Shown here piece after piece: positions 1-7,811 of a stretch of 64,000 nt of DNA. Position numbers and translations under genes: made by a program. Source of the DNA: Pelomonas sp052436255 (GTDB lineage Bacteria > Pseudomonadota > Gammaproteobacteria > Burkholderiales > Burkholderiaceae_C); NCBI GenBank assembly GCA_052436255.1, contig JBQVNP010000011.1, forward strand, positions 4,243-68,242, written 5' to 3'. Positions within the stretch are counted from its first letter, which is position 1. Each line of letters starts with the position of its first letter. Under the pieces are notes generated by a model. The model was not told where the DNA came from, did not search any database, and worked only from the letters and a program-made list of their open reading frames with translations.

Positions 1-266
1 AGCTTGGAGCCTGCGGGCAGCATCAAGCGGGCCGACTCGTTCCACCAATCGACTCGCCAGGCGGTGCCGTTCTTCGGCTCCCGCAAGTCGTCGGCCGACA
101 TGCTGGCAAGGGTCTTCTCGGCAGCCACGCGGCGCACGCGCTCAGCGACAGCAGCCTGCTGCCAGGTCTCGTAGCCGTCTGGCCCTTGCACAGCGGCGCG
201 CAGCCGATGAATCTCGGCCCACAGGGCGCCAGCGTCTTCCTCGTTCGGATCCAGGTCAGTCGCCAT
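1..266 (-). CDS. Phage hypothetical protein, 3' end cut by window
   Basis: An open frame of 88 codons starts at ATG 266 and runs off the window. The start overlaps the last codons of the upstream 41-residue gene, which is typical of the tightly packed leftward operon. The protein is acidic at its N-terminus (ATDLDPNEEDAG), then helical and rich in Ala, Glu and Arg. I do not recognise a family. It is among the last genes of the early-left operon visible here, so it is probably non-essential accessory phage content. Partial length prevents a better call. Confidence 0.6.
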   Translation of the reverse strand, partial: MATDLDPNEEDAGALWAEIHRLRAAVQGPDGYETWQQAAVAERVRRVAAEKTLASMSADDLREPKNGTAWRVDWWNESARLMLPAGSK

Positions 267-381
267 TGAATTCACCCCATTCCTTCCAGGTCAGCCAGCG
301 GCCGGCCATGTGGCAGTTGAAGAGGTAGCCGCCAGCGGCCACCAGTGCGGTCACGATCAGCAGAACCAGTTCGGTTTTCAT
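256..381 (-). CDS. Small predicted membrane protein, 41 aa
   Basis: ATG at 381, stop TGA at 256-258, overlapping the start of the next gene. Residues 4-20 (ELVLLIVTALVAAGGYL) form one hydrophobic segment, followed by a short polar, Trp-containing tail with one Cys. It looks like a single-pass inner-membrane miniprotein. It lies between the 67-residue gene and the truncated terminal gene in the leftward operon. No family is recognised. The overlap with its neighbour and the absence of another frame support it as real. Confidence 0.5.
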   Translation of the reverse strand: MKTELVLLIVTALVAAGGYLFNCHMAGRWLTWKEWGEFNGD

Positions 382-402
382 GTGCGACCGGCGAACCTTG
401 GA

Positions 403-606
403 TCAGGGGATCGTGCGGCTGGCCGGGATGACAGCGGCGCAGATGAAATCGGCGCGCTTGGTGCCGGTGCCGAACTTGGCGACAGCGGCGCGGCCAGCGG
501 CTTCGCATGCAGCTTGGTCCTTGAAGCCGACAACATTCGTCAGCGCCATGGAATCCTTGTCCGAAATCGCGCCGATGGTCACAAACAGGATCAGGGTGTA
601 GAGCAT
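403..606 (-). CDS. Small exported or membrane phage protein, 67 aa
   Basis: The ATG at 606 starts a protein with a hydrophobic N-terminus (MLYTLILFVTIGAI) that could be an uncleaved anchor or signal sequence. It is followed by a soluble part with two Cys (around residues 34 and 56). A longer reading to 768 in the same frame would add residues that overlap the upstream gene, so I prefer 606. Function unknown. The two-Cys exported form could suggest a periplasmic disulfide-bonded protein, but that is only inference. Confidence 0.55.
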   Translation of the reverse strand: MLYTLILFVTIGAISDKDSMALTNVVGFKDQAACEAAGRAAVAKFGTGTKRADFICAAVIPASRTIP

Positions 607-652
607 GGTCAGTCCTTGGTGGTGGGCGTTGTGCCCTGTGAGGGGATTGAAA

Positions 653-796
653 TCATTCGATTTCAGACCGCGTGGACTCCACCAGCGCTTCCGCGTAGTC
701 GAGGACTTCTTGCAAGTCGCGCAAGGTTTCGTGTATTGGCCGCTTGTCATTGGTGAAGAACGCGTCAATGACCCGCTTCAGCTCTTCTTTGCTCAT
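653..796 (-). CDS. Phage hypothetical protein, 47 aa
   Basis: The ATG at 796 overlaps the stop of the upstream gene as ATGA, indicating translational coupling, and fixes this start over a longer one at 865. The protein (begins MSKEELKRVIDAFF) is charged and helical, with no membrane segment or Cys. It could be a small helical partner protein. No family is recognised. Confidence 0.55.
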   Translation of the reverse strand: MSKEELKRVIDAFFTNDKRPIHETLRDLQEVLDYAEALVESTRSEIE

Positions 797-1131
797 GCCG
801 AACTCCGTTCGATCAGGCTGCGCAGTTCGGGGCAGATGGCGAGGGCCAGACGCTGGCGGTCGCATTCGTCCATCAGGATCGGCTCGCGGCCGTCCATCGC
901 CTTTCCGGTGATGCAGTCAAGGCACGCGTTCCAGCCTTGGGACCAATCGCGCATCACATGGCCAGTCGGGTACGTCGGCTGATAGGGCAGGGCACCCAGA
1001 GGCACGACAGGAGGTTGCTTCAGCTTCTCCAGCGCGGCATCGACGGCATCGCTCTGGACGAGTTCGGGCGCATTGCTGCCGGCCGTCATGCCCCATGCGC
1101 GTAGGTTCTTCTGAACGTTCTCGTAGCTCAT
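793..1131 (-). CDS. Phage hypothetical protein, 112 aa
   Basis: I chose ATG 1131 (MSYENVQKNLRAWGM) because a purine-rich stretch precedes it. The upstream extension to 1176 runs into the repeated operator-like DNA. The stop is shared with the next gene by ATGA overlap. Residues about 55-85 contain Trp, Cys and Asp (MRDWSQGWNACLDCI), a pattern seen in small phage proteins of unknown role. It is the first gene downstream of the 1166-1220 repeats on this strand, so it may be separately controlled. Confidence 0.6.
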   Translation of the reverse strand: MSYENVQKNLRAWGMTAGSNAPELVQSDAVDAALEKLKQPPVVPLGALPYQPTYPTGHVMRDWSQGWNACLDCITGKAMDGREPILMDECDRQRLALAICPELRSLIERSSA

Positions 1132-1165
1132 CTCGCTCTCCAGGTTGTGCGTTGAGGTGCATTTA

Positions 1166-1220
1166 TTGTTAAACATTAAATGCGCAACTGCAAGCTGTTT
1201 TTGTTAAACATCAAATGCGC
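1166..1220. repeat. Two 20-bp direct repeats, probable operator
   Basis: Bases 1166-1185 and 1201-1220 are the same 20-mer with one mismatch, 35 bp apart start to start. Each carries the near-palindrome TGTTAAACA followed by AAATGCGC. They lie in the divergent gap between the minus-strand gene starting at 1131 and the plus-strand RHH-like gene starting at 1233. That is where an autoregulator would bind both promoters. The gap is AT-rich against GC-rich surroundings. Confidence 0.6.
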
Positions 1221-1232
1221 TAGACTCTCGCC

Positions 1233-1406
1233 ATGGAAGAGAAGCCGAAGCGCCCTCGCGGCAGACCGCCCGCTCCGCCAGAGTCCGCCCTGACCGCGTT
1301 CCTTGGCATGCGCGTCAGCCCGGCCTTGAAAGACAAGGTGGACCACCTGGGCCACGCCTGGGCGCGGGCCGTGCTGGAGAAGGCCAAGCCGCCGAAGGAC
1401 GGATAG
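1233..1406 (+). CDS. Small ribbon-helix-helix-like DNA-binding protein, 57 aa
   Basis: The only plus-strand gene of the left block. It starts at ATG 1233, just after two direct repeats, and stops at 1406, two bases from the end of the Thg1-like gene on the other strand. The N-terminus is basic (KPKRPRGRPPAP). A beta-strand-like segment (FLGMRVSP) and two helices (ALKDKVDHLG, AWARAVLEKA) follow, as in Arc/MetJ-type regulators. The last 25 residues resemble the minus-strand gene at 34701-34877. It probably binds the 1166-1220 repeats (inference). Confidence 0.6.
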   Translation: MEEKPKRPRGRPPAPPESALTAFLGMRVSPALKDKVDHLGHAWARAVLEKAKPPKDG

Positions 1407-1407
1407 C

Positions 1408-2235
1408 TCACGGCGCCGTACCTTGTACCGGCACATGGGAAACAGGCCGCGCGCCGTTGAACACGACCGCCTCGCGGTTGCTGACCGAGCCGAAGGGCGG
1501 CATGTCCAGCACGGCGACGACCGACCGCTCAACGACAAGCGCAGGGTTCGTGCGCGCGAAGTGCTTCGGCGGCAGCGCGTCTATCTCTTCGGCCGTGAAT
1601 GGCGCCGTGGTTTGCCGGCGCTGGACATAGGCGCCACGCTTGAACAGCGCAGGGTAGTCGTTCCAGTTGACGCCCTTGGCGTGCAGCATGTCGTGCTTGT
1701 CCCGGCCGTTGCGCCCCTGCAGCTCCCGGTGGCTGTAATAGGCCGAGGCCGCCATCGTGATGCTGTTCTTGGTGGCGTCCCACTCGCGCCACAGGAAGCA
1801 GTTCGCCCCCTCGGTGCGGTTGGGCACAGACCAGACGCGGGCGTCGAAGGTCGGCAGTCGGTCAGCGTACTGAGGCATGCGCTCCAGCACCAGCCGATAG
1901 AAGATCAGCGTCGCCTGGGCAGCGAGCTGGCTGGTCATCTTCGCCACGCGGCCGTCGAACCAGACCTGGCTCTGCATCGTCTCGCTGTGCCAGGCCAGCG
2001 TGATTTCGTCGCTCTGCGTGTAGCCCAGGCAGGCGCCGGTGTGGCGCACCAGCTCGACGGTCGTGTCCAGCATGCAGGCCGAGAACGTTGGATCAAACGG
2101 GCGATCCATGCCACGCGTGAACGAGTGGAAAGCCCGGCCGTCGATGCGCGCCAGGATGGGCAGCAGTGGCATGAGGCGCCGGCCGGCTTCCGCCGACTCG
2201 TACAGCTTCATGCGGTCGCCAAGATCGTCATTCAT
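1408..2235 (-). CDS. Thg1-like tRNA(His) guanylyltransferase family protein, 275 aa
   Basis: Thg1 enzymes add a nucleotide to tRNA 5' ends in the 3'-5' direction; bacterial and phage Thg1-like proteins mostly repair 5'-truncated tRNAs. Family signatures are clear: ARIDGRAFHSFTRG (metal-binding D32-G33), TQSDEITLAW (D76-E77), FDARVWSVPN near residue 130, and KGVNWNDYPALFKRGAYV near 188-204. Start ATG 2235 overlaps the upstream stop (ATGA). Length is normal for the family. It sits in an early phage operon and may counter tRNA damage or edit the phage tRNA; that role is inference. Confidence 0.9.
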   Translation of the reverse strand: MNDDLGDRMKLYESAEAGRRLMPLLPILARIDGRAFHSFTRGMDRPFDPTFSACMLDTTVELVRHTGACLGYTQSDEITLAWHSETMQSQVWFDGRVAKMTSQLAAQATLIFYRLVLERMPQYADRLPTFDARVWSVPNRTEGANCFLWREWDATKNSITMAASAYYSHRELQGRNGRDKHDMLHAKGVNWNDYPALFKRGAYVQRRQTTAPFTAEEIDALPPKHFARTNPALVVERSVVAVLDMPPFGSVSNREAVVFNGARPVSHVPVQGTAP

Positions 2236-3674
2236 GGGTGATCCTTTACTGCGGGGGCTTGGACGGCAGCCTCGAATCGGCCCCATGCCTTGTCCACCAT
2301 CGGCTGGAGCAGCGACGACATCCGCTCCCGCACCTCGGCCATCGCGTCGGCATGGCCGTAGTTGCTCGTCCACTCGTGGCGGTCGGTGCCCAGCACCTCG
2401 TCAAGCAGGGCGTCGATGTAGTCGCTGGCGGCGTCACGCTCTTCCAGGACCTGCATCAGCGCCTTGTCGTCAGGTGCAGGCGCGGGGGCTTGGGCGGCGG
2501 CCTCGGCCACGCGGGCGGCGAAGTAGCGGTCGAGCCACTTCTTGAGCCGATCCATCATGCGCTGCGGGCCGAAGGCTACGTCTTCCGGGTAGCCGGGCTC
2601 CCACTCCAGGCGCAGCGGCGTCCAGTCAGCCGGGATCGCGGTCTTGCCGTCCTCCAGCAGCTTGTAGCCGTCAGGCGCGGCGGCTTGGGAGTCGCCGCTG
2701 TTTCTGACCTTGAGCACGTCTTCGAGGGATTCGGCCAGCGAGAACAGCGGCGCCACGAAGCCGGTTCCGTACTCGCAGATTTCGTTCACGAAAGCCGCGC
2801 GCTCGTCGGGCGTCAGGCCGCGCCATTCGGGGGCCGTCCCCTTGGGCTGGGGATGGGCAGCGTCGGCAGGTTGGCGAACCGATGGCAGCGGGCCGCAGCC
2901 AGGCAGCGTCAGGCCGCCCGGCAGGACATGCACCTCGGTGCGGATGCGTTCGGCGATTTCCTCGCAGGCGAGCTGGTAGCCCGCATGCAGCGGCGTCGGC
3001 ATGTCCACGTCAGCGCCGCCGATAGGCAGCGCGGCGACATCGGCAACGATCCGCAGCGCGCGGTGCACCTCCAGCGCCGAGGCGAACTCGATGGCCTGCT
3101 CATCGGTCAGCGAATCCCCCTCTGCTGGGGCTCGCATCTCTTCGTCCAGCCGGGTCAGGTCGGCCAGGCCGGCGCGGCGGGGATCGGGCTGGGCGGCAAG
3201 GGCGGCGCGGACCTTCCCCAAGTCGTCGCTGTGGGCGTAGATCGTGGCCGTCGAGTCGCTGTCGAGCTGGATGTCGGCGACCATCATGCCGGCGCCCCAT
3301 TCGACAAAGCGCGGGGCGGCAGTCCAGGTCAGCTCTGCACCCTCAGGGGCTTGGATCGCGCGCAACCGGGCAATCTCGGCCAGGACCGCCTTCGGCGACA
3401 TGACCTGCAGGCCCAGGGCGTCGGTGACGTTGGAGCCGAACGTCACCCACTCGCTGACGCAGCCTTTCGACGACGCCAAGTCGCGAGACAGCGCACCGGC
3501 GCGGCCCTCGGTCTCGAACAGTTGACGGCCCGTGATTTGCAGCTGCTCGGCAGCTTCATCCAGCAGCTGGGCGATGTCGTCGGCCGTCTCGGCTCGGCAC
3601 AGGTCGGCCTCATCGCGCAGGCGCTGGACCAGCGACTGTGCAGGCTGGGGGGATTGGATTTGTTCGGTGGTCAT
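2232..3674 (-). CDS. Large phage hypothetical protein, mosaic, 480 aa
   Basis: An open frame from ATG 3674, coupled by ATGA to the Thg1-like gene. The N-terminal 80 residues (QSLVQRLRDEADLCRAETADD) are helical and look like a coiled coil. The middle contains an acidic stretch. Residues about 330-400 (KLLEDGKTAIPADWTPLRLE) resemble Ea22/Ead-type mosaic proteins of lambdoid phages, judged by eye. Linkers rich in Ala and Pro separate segments. No enzymatic motif is visible. Such genes are typical recombining cargo of leftward operons. Confidence 0.6.
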   Translation of the reverse strand: MTTEQIQSPQPAQSLVQRLRDEADLCRAETADDIAQLLDEAAEQLQITGRQLFETEGRAGALSRDLASSKGCVSEWVTFGSNVTDALGLQVMSPKAVLAEIARLRAIQAPEGAELTWTAAPRFVEWGAGMMVADIQLDSDSTATIYAHSDDLGKVRAALAAQPDPRRAGLADLTRLDEEMRAPAEGDSLTDEQAIEFASALEVHRALRIVADVAALPIGGADVDMPTPLHAGYQLACEEIAERIRTEVHVLPGGLTLPGCGPLPSVRQPADAAHPQPKGTAPEWRGLTPDERAAFVNEICEYGTGFVAPLFSLAESLEDVLKVRNSGDSQAAAPDGYKLLEDGKTAIPADWTPLRLEWEPGYPEDVAFGPQRMMDRLKKWLDRYFAARVAEAAAQAPAPAPDDKALMQVLEERDAASDYIDALLDEVLGTDRHEWTSNYGHADAMAEVRERMSSLLQPMVDKAWGRFEAAVQAPAVKDHP

Positions 3675-3679
3675 CGCAG

Positions 3680-4366
3680 TCAGTCTTCCTTCGCCTCGCA
3701 GGCGCTCTCAACCTCGTCCTCATCCATGTCCACATCCAGGGTGGTTCGGCCGCAGTACATCGCCAGCAGCAAGCCGTCGAAGTCGCCCACGACGGCCGGA
3801 GTGGACTTCGGGGTGATGTCGTGGCCGCTCAGCTTGAGGGCGTAGATCGCCCCGTCGCCCGTGAAAGCGAGGCGTATGTCGGCGTGGTAGGTGTCCCGCG
3901 TGTTGGGATCCGAGTCCAGATACAAATGCCCGCCGCCGCTGCTGTACTGGGACGGCTCGAAGCGTGCGTAGAACCGCTCGTGGTCGTCTTTGTGGAGGCC
4001 GCCTCGGGCCTGCTCCAGCAGCTCCGACAGCTTGATGCGAGCAGGCACCTCCGGCATCACCGACTGTGCGACCCGCTCCAGCGCGGTCTTCAGGGCCGCC
4101 GCGTTGGCGCCATCGACAGCATTGCTGACCGCGATGTTCAGCATGTGCTGGAACTTCGCCACGTCGTGCACGCGCAGGCCGTGCGGCAGCGCTTCGGAGA
4201 GCTGCTGCGTCAGAAGCTTGCGGAACTCGCTGCGGTAGCCGGTGGCCTCCTCCAGGGAGTCCTTTAGGGCCTTGGTGATGGCGCCATCCAGCAGCGGCTG
4301 GATGCGCTCGGGCGCCACGGCCGCAGCCACGATGCCCTCGATGTCGATCTGGAAGTTGAAGTTCAT
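3680..4366 (-). CDS. Phage hypothetical protein, 228 aa
   Basis: Start ATG 4366 is preceded by AAGGAAAC, a good ribosome-binding site. The N-terminal half (MNFNFQIDIEGIVAAAVAPE) is helical. The C-terminal half contains an acidic tail ending DVDMDEDEVESACEAKED. The middle (SSGGGHLYLDSDPNTRDTYH) looks beta-rich. No family is recognised. It lies between the clamp-like gene and the 480-residue mosaic gene, separated by short gaps, so it is probably in the same transcript. Confidence 0.55.
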   Translation of the reverse strand: MNFNFQIDIEGIVAAAVAPERIQPLLDGAITKALKDSLEEATGYRSEFRKLLTQQLSEALPHGLRVHDVAKFQHMLNIAVSNAVDGANAAALKTALERVAQSVMPEVPARIKLSELLEQARGGLHKDDHERFYARFEPSQYSSGGGHLYLDSDPNTRDTYHADIRLAFTGDGAIYALKLSGHDITPKSTPAVVGDFDGLLLAMYCGRTTLDVDMDEDEVESACEAKED

Positions 4367-4400
4367 GTCAGTTTCCTTGTGCTCGCGGAGGGGATGGGTT

Positions 4401-5192
4401 TCAGGCCTCTGCCGGCTCTGCATCGGCGTTGACGCGGCTGATCGCGGTGCCGGCCAGGTCGTCAGCCTTCGCCTCGTTGTCCTTCTGAGCGGCTGCTTCA
4501 GCAGCGGCGCGTTCGCGCTCCACGGCGCCACGTAGCATGAGCGGAACCGGCGCTGATGCCATGCTCGTGTCCTGATCGCGCAGCGACATCGTCACGGCCA
4601 TCAACTCCGACTCCGCGGCGAAGCGAGTGATGAGCATCCCGTCCGGCGTGGTCCAGTGGAAGAGCGGCGCCGTCGTCCGGCTGCTCAGGTCCGCGCCCAG
4701 CTTGTCCAGCACGCCCAGGTACTTCGGGTTGAACGGGCCTTGGCAGCCGGGGCGCAACTCGCCGAGGGCCGGTGCCAGCACGCGCAGCACCTTCGGGTAT
4801 TCGACCGCTTCGATGGTCGGAGGGCCTGGCTGTACATGCATCTCTTCCAGCAGCGCCGACAGCACGCGGATGCGGCCGTCCTGAATGACGACGCGGGAGT
4901 CCGGGCGGTTGCGGCAGTCGCGCGCAGACGCCGCGAGCTTGGAACTGCAGGTCAGCGTCTGCGGGCCCGGCGTGCGGCCGTTGGCATCAAACGCCACGCC
5001 GAGCTGATGGCCGTTCGTGGCGACGATCAGAACGCCAGAACCACACGGGTGCGGCATCAAGTGCACGCCGTTGAGATACCAGCGGATGTCCTGCTTGGCA
5101 CGGAAGACGGCGACGGCACCGAACAGGCGCGCGTCCACCGCCGTGGTGATGTCTTCGGGCAAGTCGATGGCGGGAGTGGTGGTCTTGGTCAT
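4401..5192 (-). CDS. Beta-sliding-clamp-like protein (DnaN-domain), 263 aa
   Basis: Residues 37-45 (RWYLNGVHL) and 58-69 (ATNGHQLGVAFD) match the signature of the bacterial DNA polymerase III beta clamp, where the motif is typically YLNG followed by ATDGHRL. At 263 residues it is shorter than a three-domain clamp of about 370, so one or two clamp domains are likely. It lies in the recombination operon with the Exo-like and Bet-like genes and may load phage recombination or replication enzymes (inference). The C-terminus is Ala/Glu-rich and probably disordered. Confidence 0.7.
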   Translation of the reverse strand: MTKTTTPAIDLPEDITTAVDARLFGAVAVFRAKQDIRWYLNGVHLMPHPCGSGVLIVATNGHQLGVAFDANGRTPGPQTLTCSSKLAASARDCRNRPDSRVVIQDGRIRVLSALLEEMHVQPGPPTIEAVEYPKVLRVLAPALGELRPGCQGPFNPKYLGVLDKLGADLSSRTTAPLFHWTTPDGMLITRFAAESELMAVTMSLRDQDTSMASAPVPLMLRGAVERERAAAEAAAQKDNEAKADDLAGTAISRVNADAEPAEA

Positions 5193-5338
5193 TGCGTTTG
5201 CTTCGCGGGTTGAGGTTGCTGCTCGCGCTTGGCGAGGTCTGCGGCCAGGGCATCCCAGGGGATGGCCGGCGTTTCTTGATCGGGTTTTGATTGCCAGGGC
5301 CGGGCCTGGGCGCGCTGGCGAAGGCGACGGCTAGCCAT
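5189..5338 (-). CDS. Small basic phage protein, 49 aa
   Basis: ATG 5338 lies inside the end of the upstream gene, and the stop overlaps the start of the clamp-like gene, so all three appear coupled. The N-terminus is Arg-rich (MASRRLRQRAQARPWQ) and the C-terminus Gln/Lys-rich. Possibly nucleic-acid binding. No family is recognised. Confidence 0.45.
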   Translation of the reverse strand: MASRRLRQRAQARPWQSKPDQETPAIPWDALAADLAKREQQPQPAKQTQ

Positions 5339-5714
5339 GGACGGGCTCCGTCTTCGCCTCTGCCGCCTTGCTGCGGACCGCCTTGGCGTACTCACGAGCG
5401 TTGGCCCCGATGTTGTTGAGGCTGCTGCGCCGGCCGTTGGTCAGCGTCACGGAATCGAAGGCGCGGGCGAGTGCGTCGGCGCGGGTTTCAAGGCAGTGCT
5501 CAACCGTGCCCTCGAAGGACCGGCCGAAGCGCTCGGTGAACCATGCGTCATGGCCGCCGAAGATGAAAACCGGAACGCCGTTGGCACGGTCAGCGCCCAG
5601 CGGATCGGCGCCGTACTTGCCGGCCCCCAGCACGCAGACCATGACTGCCGCGATCTCAAGGTCATCGGCCTCGAAGTGGTAGGCGTCGCTCGGGTTGATG
5701 AGGTTGAACTTCAT
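5331..5714 (-). CDS. Phage hypothetical protein, 127 aa
   Basis: ATG 5714 overlaps the stop of the upstream gene (ATGA). The protein (MKFNLINPSDAYHFEADDLE) has a mixed alpha/beta look, with a Gly/Phe-rich centre (VFIFGGHDAWFTERFG) and a Lys/Arg-rich C-terminal helix. The pattern resembles a conserved hypothetical found in recombination operons of Burkholderiales prophages, though I can name no family. It is probably cytoplasmic. Confidence 0.6.
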   Translation of the reverse strand: MKFNLINPSDAYHFEADDLEIAAVMVCVLGAGKYGADPLGADRANGVPVFIFGGHDAWFTERFGRSFEGTVEHCLETRADALARAFDSVTLTNGRRSSLNNIGANAREYAKAVRSKAAEAKTEPVHG

Positions 5715-5962
5715 GGCGCGTTTCCTTCCACCGGCTTCGCAGCGTTGAGCAGGCCCTGACGCTCCAGTAACGCCATCAGGTAGGCGATGTGGTCGCGACC
5801 CTTCACGACGAAGATGGCGCGCTCGGTGTCCGCGGCGCTGCTGCCGTCCATGAAGACGCTCACGGCGTCGGTGTCCTTCTCGGCGGCGTCCAGCAGGTTG
5901 ACCACGCGGGCGCGGTTGTTGTGGATGGATGTGGCCTTGTTGCGGGCGGTGTCGGTGCTCAT
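5711..5962 (-). CDS. Phage hypothetical protein, 83 aa
   Basis: ATG 5962 lies one base from the end of the Exo-like gene and the stop overlaps the next start as ATGA. The protein has a charged N-terminal helix (ARNKATSIHNNRARVVNLL), a short beta segment (RAIFVVKGRDHIAYLM) and a C-terminal tail. No motif is recognised. It belongs to the coupled run from 9867 down to 4401. Confidence 0.55.
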   Translation of the reverse strand: MSTDTARNKATSIHNNRARVVNLLDAAEKDTDAVSVFMDGSSAADTERAIFVVKGRDHIAYLMALLERQGLLNAAKPVEGNAP

Positions 5963-5963
5963 G

Positions 5964-7811
5964 TCAGGCTGCCTGCTGCAGCTCTTCAGCCTTCGCCGCG
6001 AAGTGCTTGCTGGCCTTGATGCAGAGGGCGCGGGCGTCCGACTGGCGGTAGAACTTCATGCCGCGCTCGACGCGGAACTGGAAGCCCTCCTGGGCGATGC
6101 CTTCGGCGGTGATCGTGTAGGGCGCAATCAGCGCCTGGATCTCGCCGAGGCGGACGGTGTAGGGCTCGGCCATGGTGGTCGCGACAGTGCGGCGGAAGGC
6201 GCGCACCTCGGGGGCTGGTGCCACAGAAGGGGCCGCGTCGGCGGCTTGCCCAGCGCCCATAGAGCCGACGCTCGGGCTGGTGATGACAGGAGCATCCCGG
6301 TCGGTAGCGTCGGGCGTGCTTGCCTCTGCCTTCAAAACCTGTTGGGAGTCCTGCGCTGCGATGTTCTTGGCGGCCAGGTCGGCGGAGGCTTGGCGCTCCA
6401 GGCGGGCGGCCTCGTCGGCGCGGGCCTGTGCCTCGACCGCCTCGCGCTGGCGCTGCGCTGCGGCCTCGCGCTCCAGCCGCGCCACTTCCTCGGCCCGGAT
6501 GCGCTCGCGCTCTGCCTCGATGCGCTGCCGTGCGACGGCCCGGCGGCTGGTCACGAGGTTGGCGAAGTCCTCGGCCGGCTTGGTGCACACCGCTGGGAAG
6601 TCGGGAAAGAGCCCGGCCGCGTCAGCATCGTTCATCGCCTTGCGGTTGGCGTCGATCAGGTCGGCGACGCGGTTCAGCTCGATCTTGACCCGCGCCAGTT
6701 CGGTGCTGATCGCGTCTTCCATGCTGGCCAGGCTGCGCTTGTTCTTGATGGCACCCGGGAAGTCAGACGGAACGGAGAAGGACACGCCGACGCGGGCATG
6801 CAAGGCGGCGTAATGCTGCTGGGCCGCCTTCTGGCCGTCCGACACGATCTCGGCCTTGCGGCGCTCCTTCTCGCTGGCCAGCAGCTTCTCTGCCATCAGA
6901 CGGTTTGTGCGGACCAGCGCGGCCAGCATGTCCTTCGTCTTCTTGGCGGTGTCGACGGTCTGGATCTGCGCCAGCATCTGCGTCTCGGCGGCGTCCAGCG
7001 CGGCCTCGGCGCCCTTCATGGCCTTGATCTGCAGGTCCAGGTCAGCGAAGTCCTGATCGGTCTTCGGCTCACGGATAAGGCGGTGCTCCAGGAAGTCGCG
7101 CAGCGCGGTCTCGAACGCGCCGAAGTTCGCCGTGATGGCGATCTCGCCGGTGACCTTGACCAGCACGGCGGGCAGGGCCTGCACCGGCTCGGCGACCACG
7201 GCAGGCACGACCTCGGCGGGCTGGTAGGCGGCTACGTCGGCCTCGAACTGGGCCCAGCCGGCCACGATGCGGGCGCGCAGCTCCAGGTTCGGCGTGTACC
7301 AGCAGTGGCGCTCTTCGACGAGGTTGCCCTCGTCGTCGAACTGGGCCGCGACGAACAGTGTCCTCTCGCACGTATCGTTCACGGCGTGCTGCTGTTCCAT
7401 CTGGACCTGATAGTCAAGCGGCAGGTCAGCGCCGGTGCAGCCTGGCACCATCGCTTCACGCAGGCGCTTGTTCAGGCGCTTGCACTCGAAGCTCTGGTCA
7501 TAGAGGAACGTCAGGCCGTCGAAGCTGGCCGACAACGGGCCGTTGGTCCCAACGACGGGCGACAGGTCCTCGCCGATGATCTCTTCGGCGATGGGACGGG
7601 CCAGCGCTTCGGTACGGTGGCCGTCGTCAAACAGCCGCTGTGTCTGCGCGTCGACCTCCTCGGTGAGGCCGGTCGCGACTTCCTTGAGCAGCTGCGCGCG
7701 GGTCTTGTACGGCGAGCAGCCCATCATGGCCGGCGCGTCGCTGGCGTTGAAGTGGTTCAAGCGGTGGGCATGCCATTCGGGCGTGCCCTGGGTCAGCTGG
7801 ACGATGTTCAT
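5964..7811 (-). CDS. YqaJ/lambda-Exo family nuclease with long C-terminal extension, 615 aa
   Basis: A 5'-3' exonuclease for single-strand-annealing recombination, partner of the Bet-like protein. The N-terminal 160 residues carry the family pattern: GTPEWHAHRLNHFNASDAPAM, E69 region, SASFDGL (D98), FECKRLN (E109-x-K111) and DYQVQMEQQ. Normal size is about 200-320 residues. Here about 300 more follow: a long Ala/Glu/Arg coiled coil (about 240-480) and a C-terminal domain (about 525-610). Start ATG 7811 overlaps the bet stop. The extension may couple the nuclease to another recombination protein (inference). Confidence 0.88.
   Translation of the reverse strand: MNIVQLTQGTPEWHAHRLNHFNASDAPAMMGCSPYKTRAQLLKEVATGLTEEVDAQTQRLFDDGHRTEALARPIAEEIIGEDLSPVVGTNGPLSASFDGLTFLYDQSFECKRLNKRLREAMVPGCTGADLPLDYQVQMEQQHAVNDTCERTLFVAAQFDDEGNLVEERHCWYTPNLELRARIVAGWAQFEADVAAYQPAEVVPAVVAEPVQALPAVLVKVTGEIAITANFGAFETALRDFLEHRLIREPKTDQDFADLDLQIKAMKGAEAALDAAETQMLAQIQTVDTAKKTKDMLAALVRTNRLMAEKLLASEKERRKAEIVSDGQKAAQQHYAALHARVGVSFSVPSDFPGAIKNKRSLASMEDAISTELARVKIELNRVADLIDANRKAMNDADAAGLFPDFPAVCTKPAEDFANLVTSRRAVARQRIEAERERIRAEEVARLEREAAAQRQREAVEAQARADEAARLERQASADLAAKNIAAQDSQQVLKAEASTPDATDRDAPVITSPSVGSMGAGQAADAAPSVAPAPEVRAFRRTVATTMAEPYTVRLGEIQALIAPYTITAEGIAQEGFQFRVERGMKFYRQSDARALCIKASKHFAAKAEELQQAA

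Noticed and set aside
2238..3845. A 535-codon plus-strand open frame
   Set aside because: High-GC shadow of the minus-strand genes; composition rich in Arg, Gly and Val with no domain.
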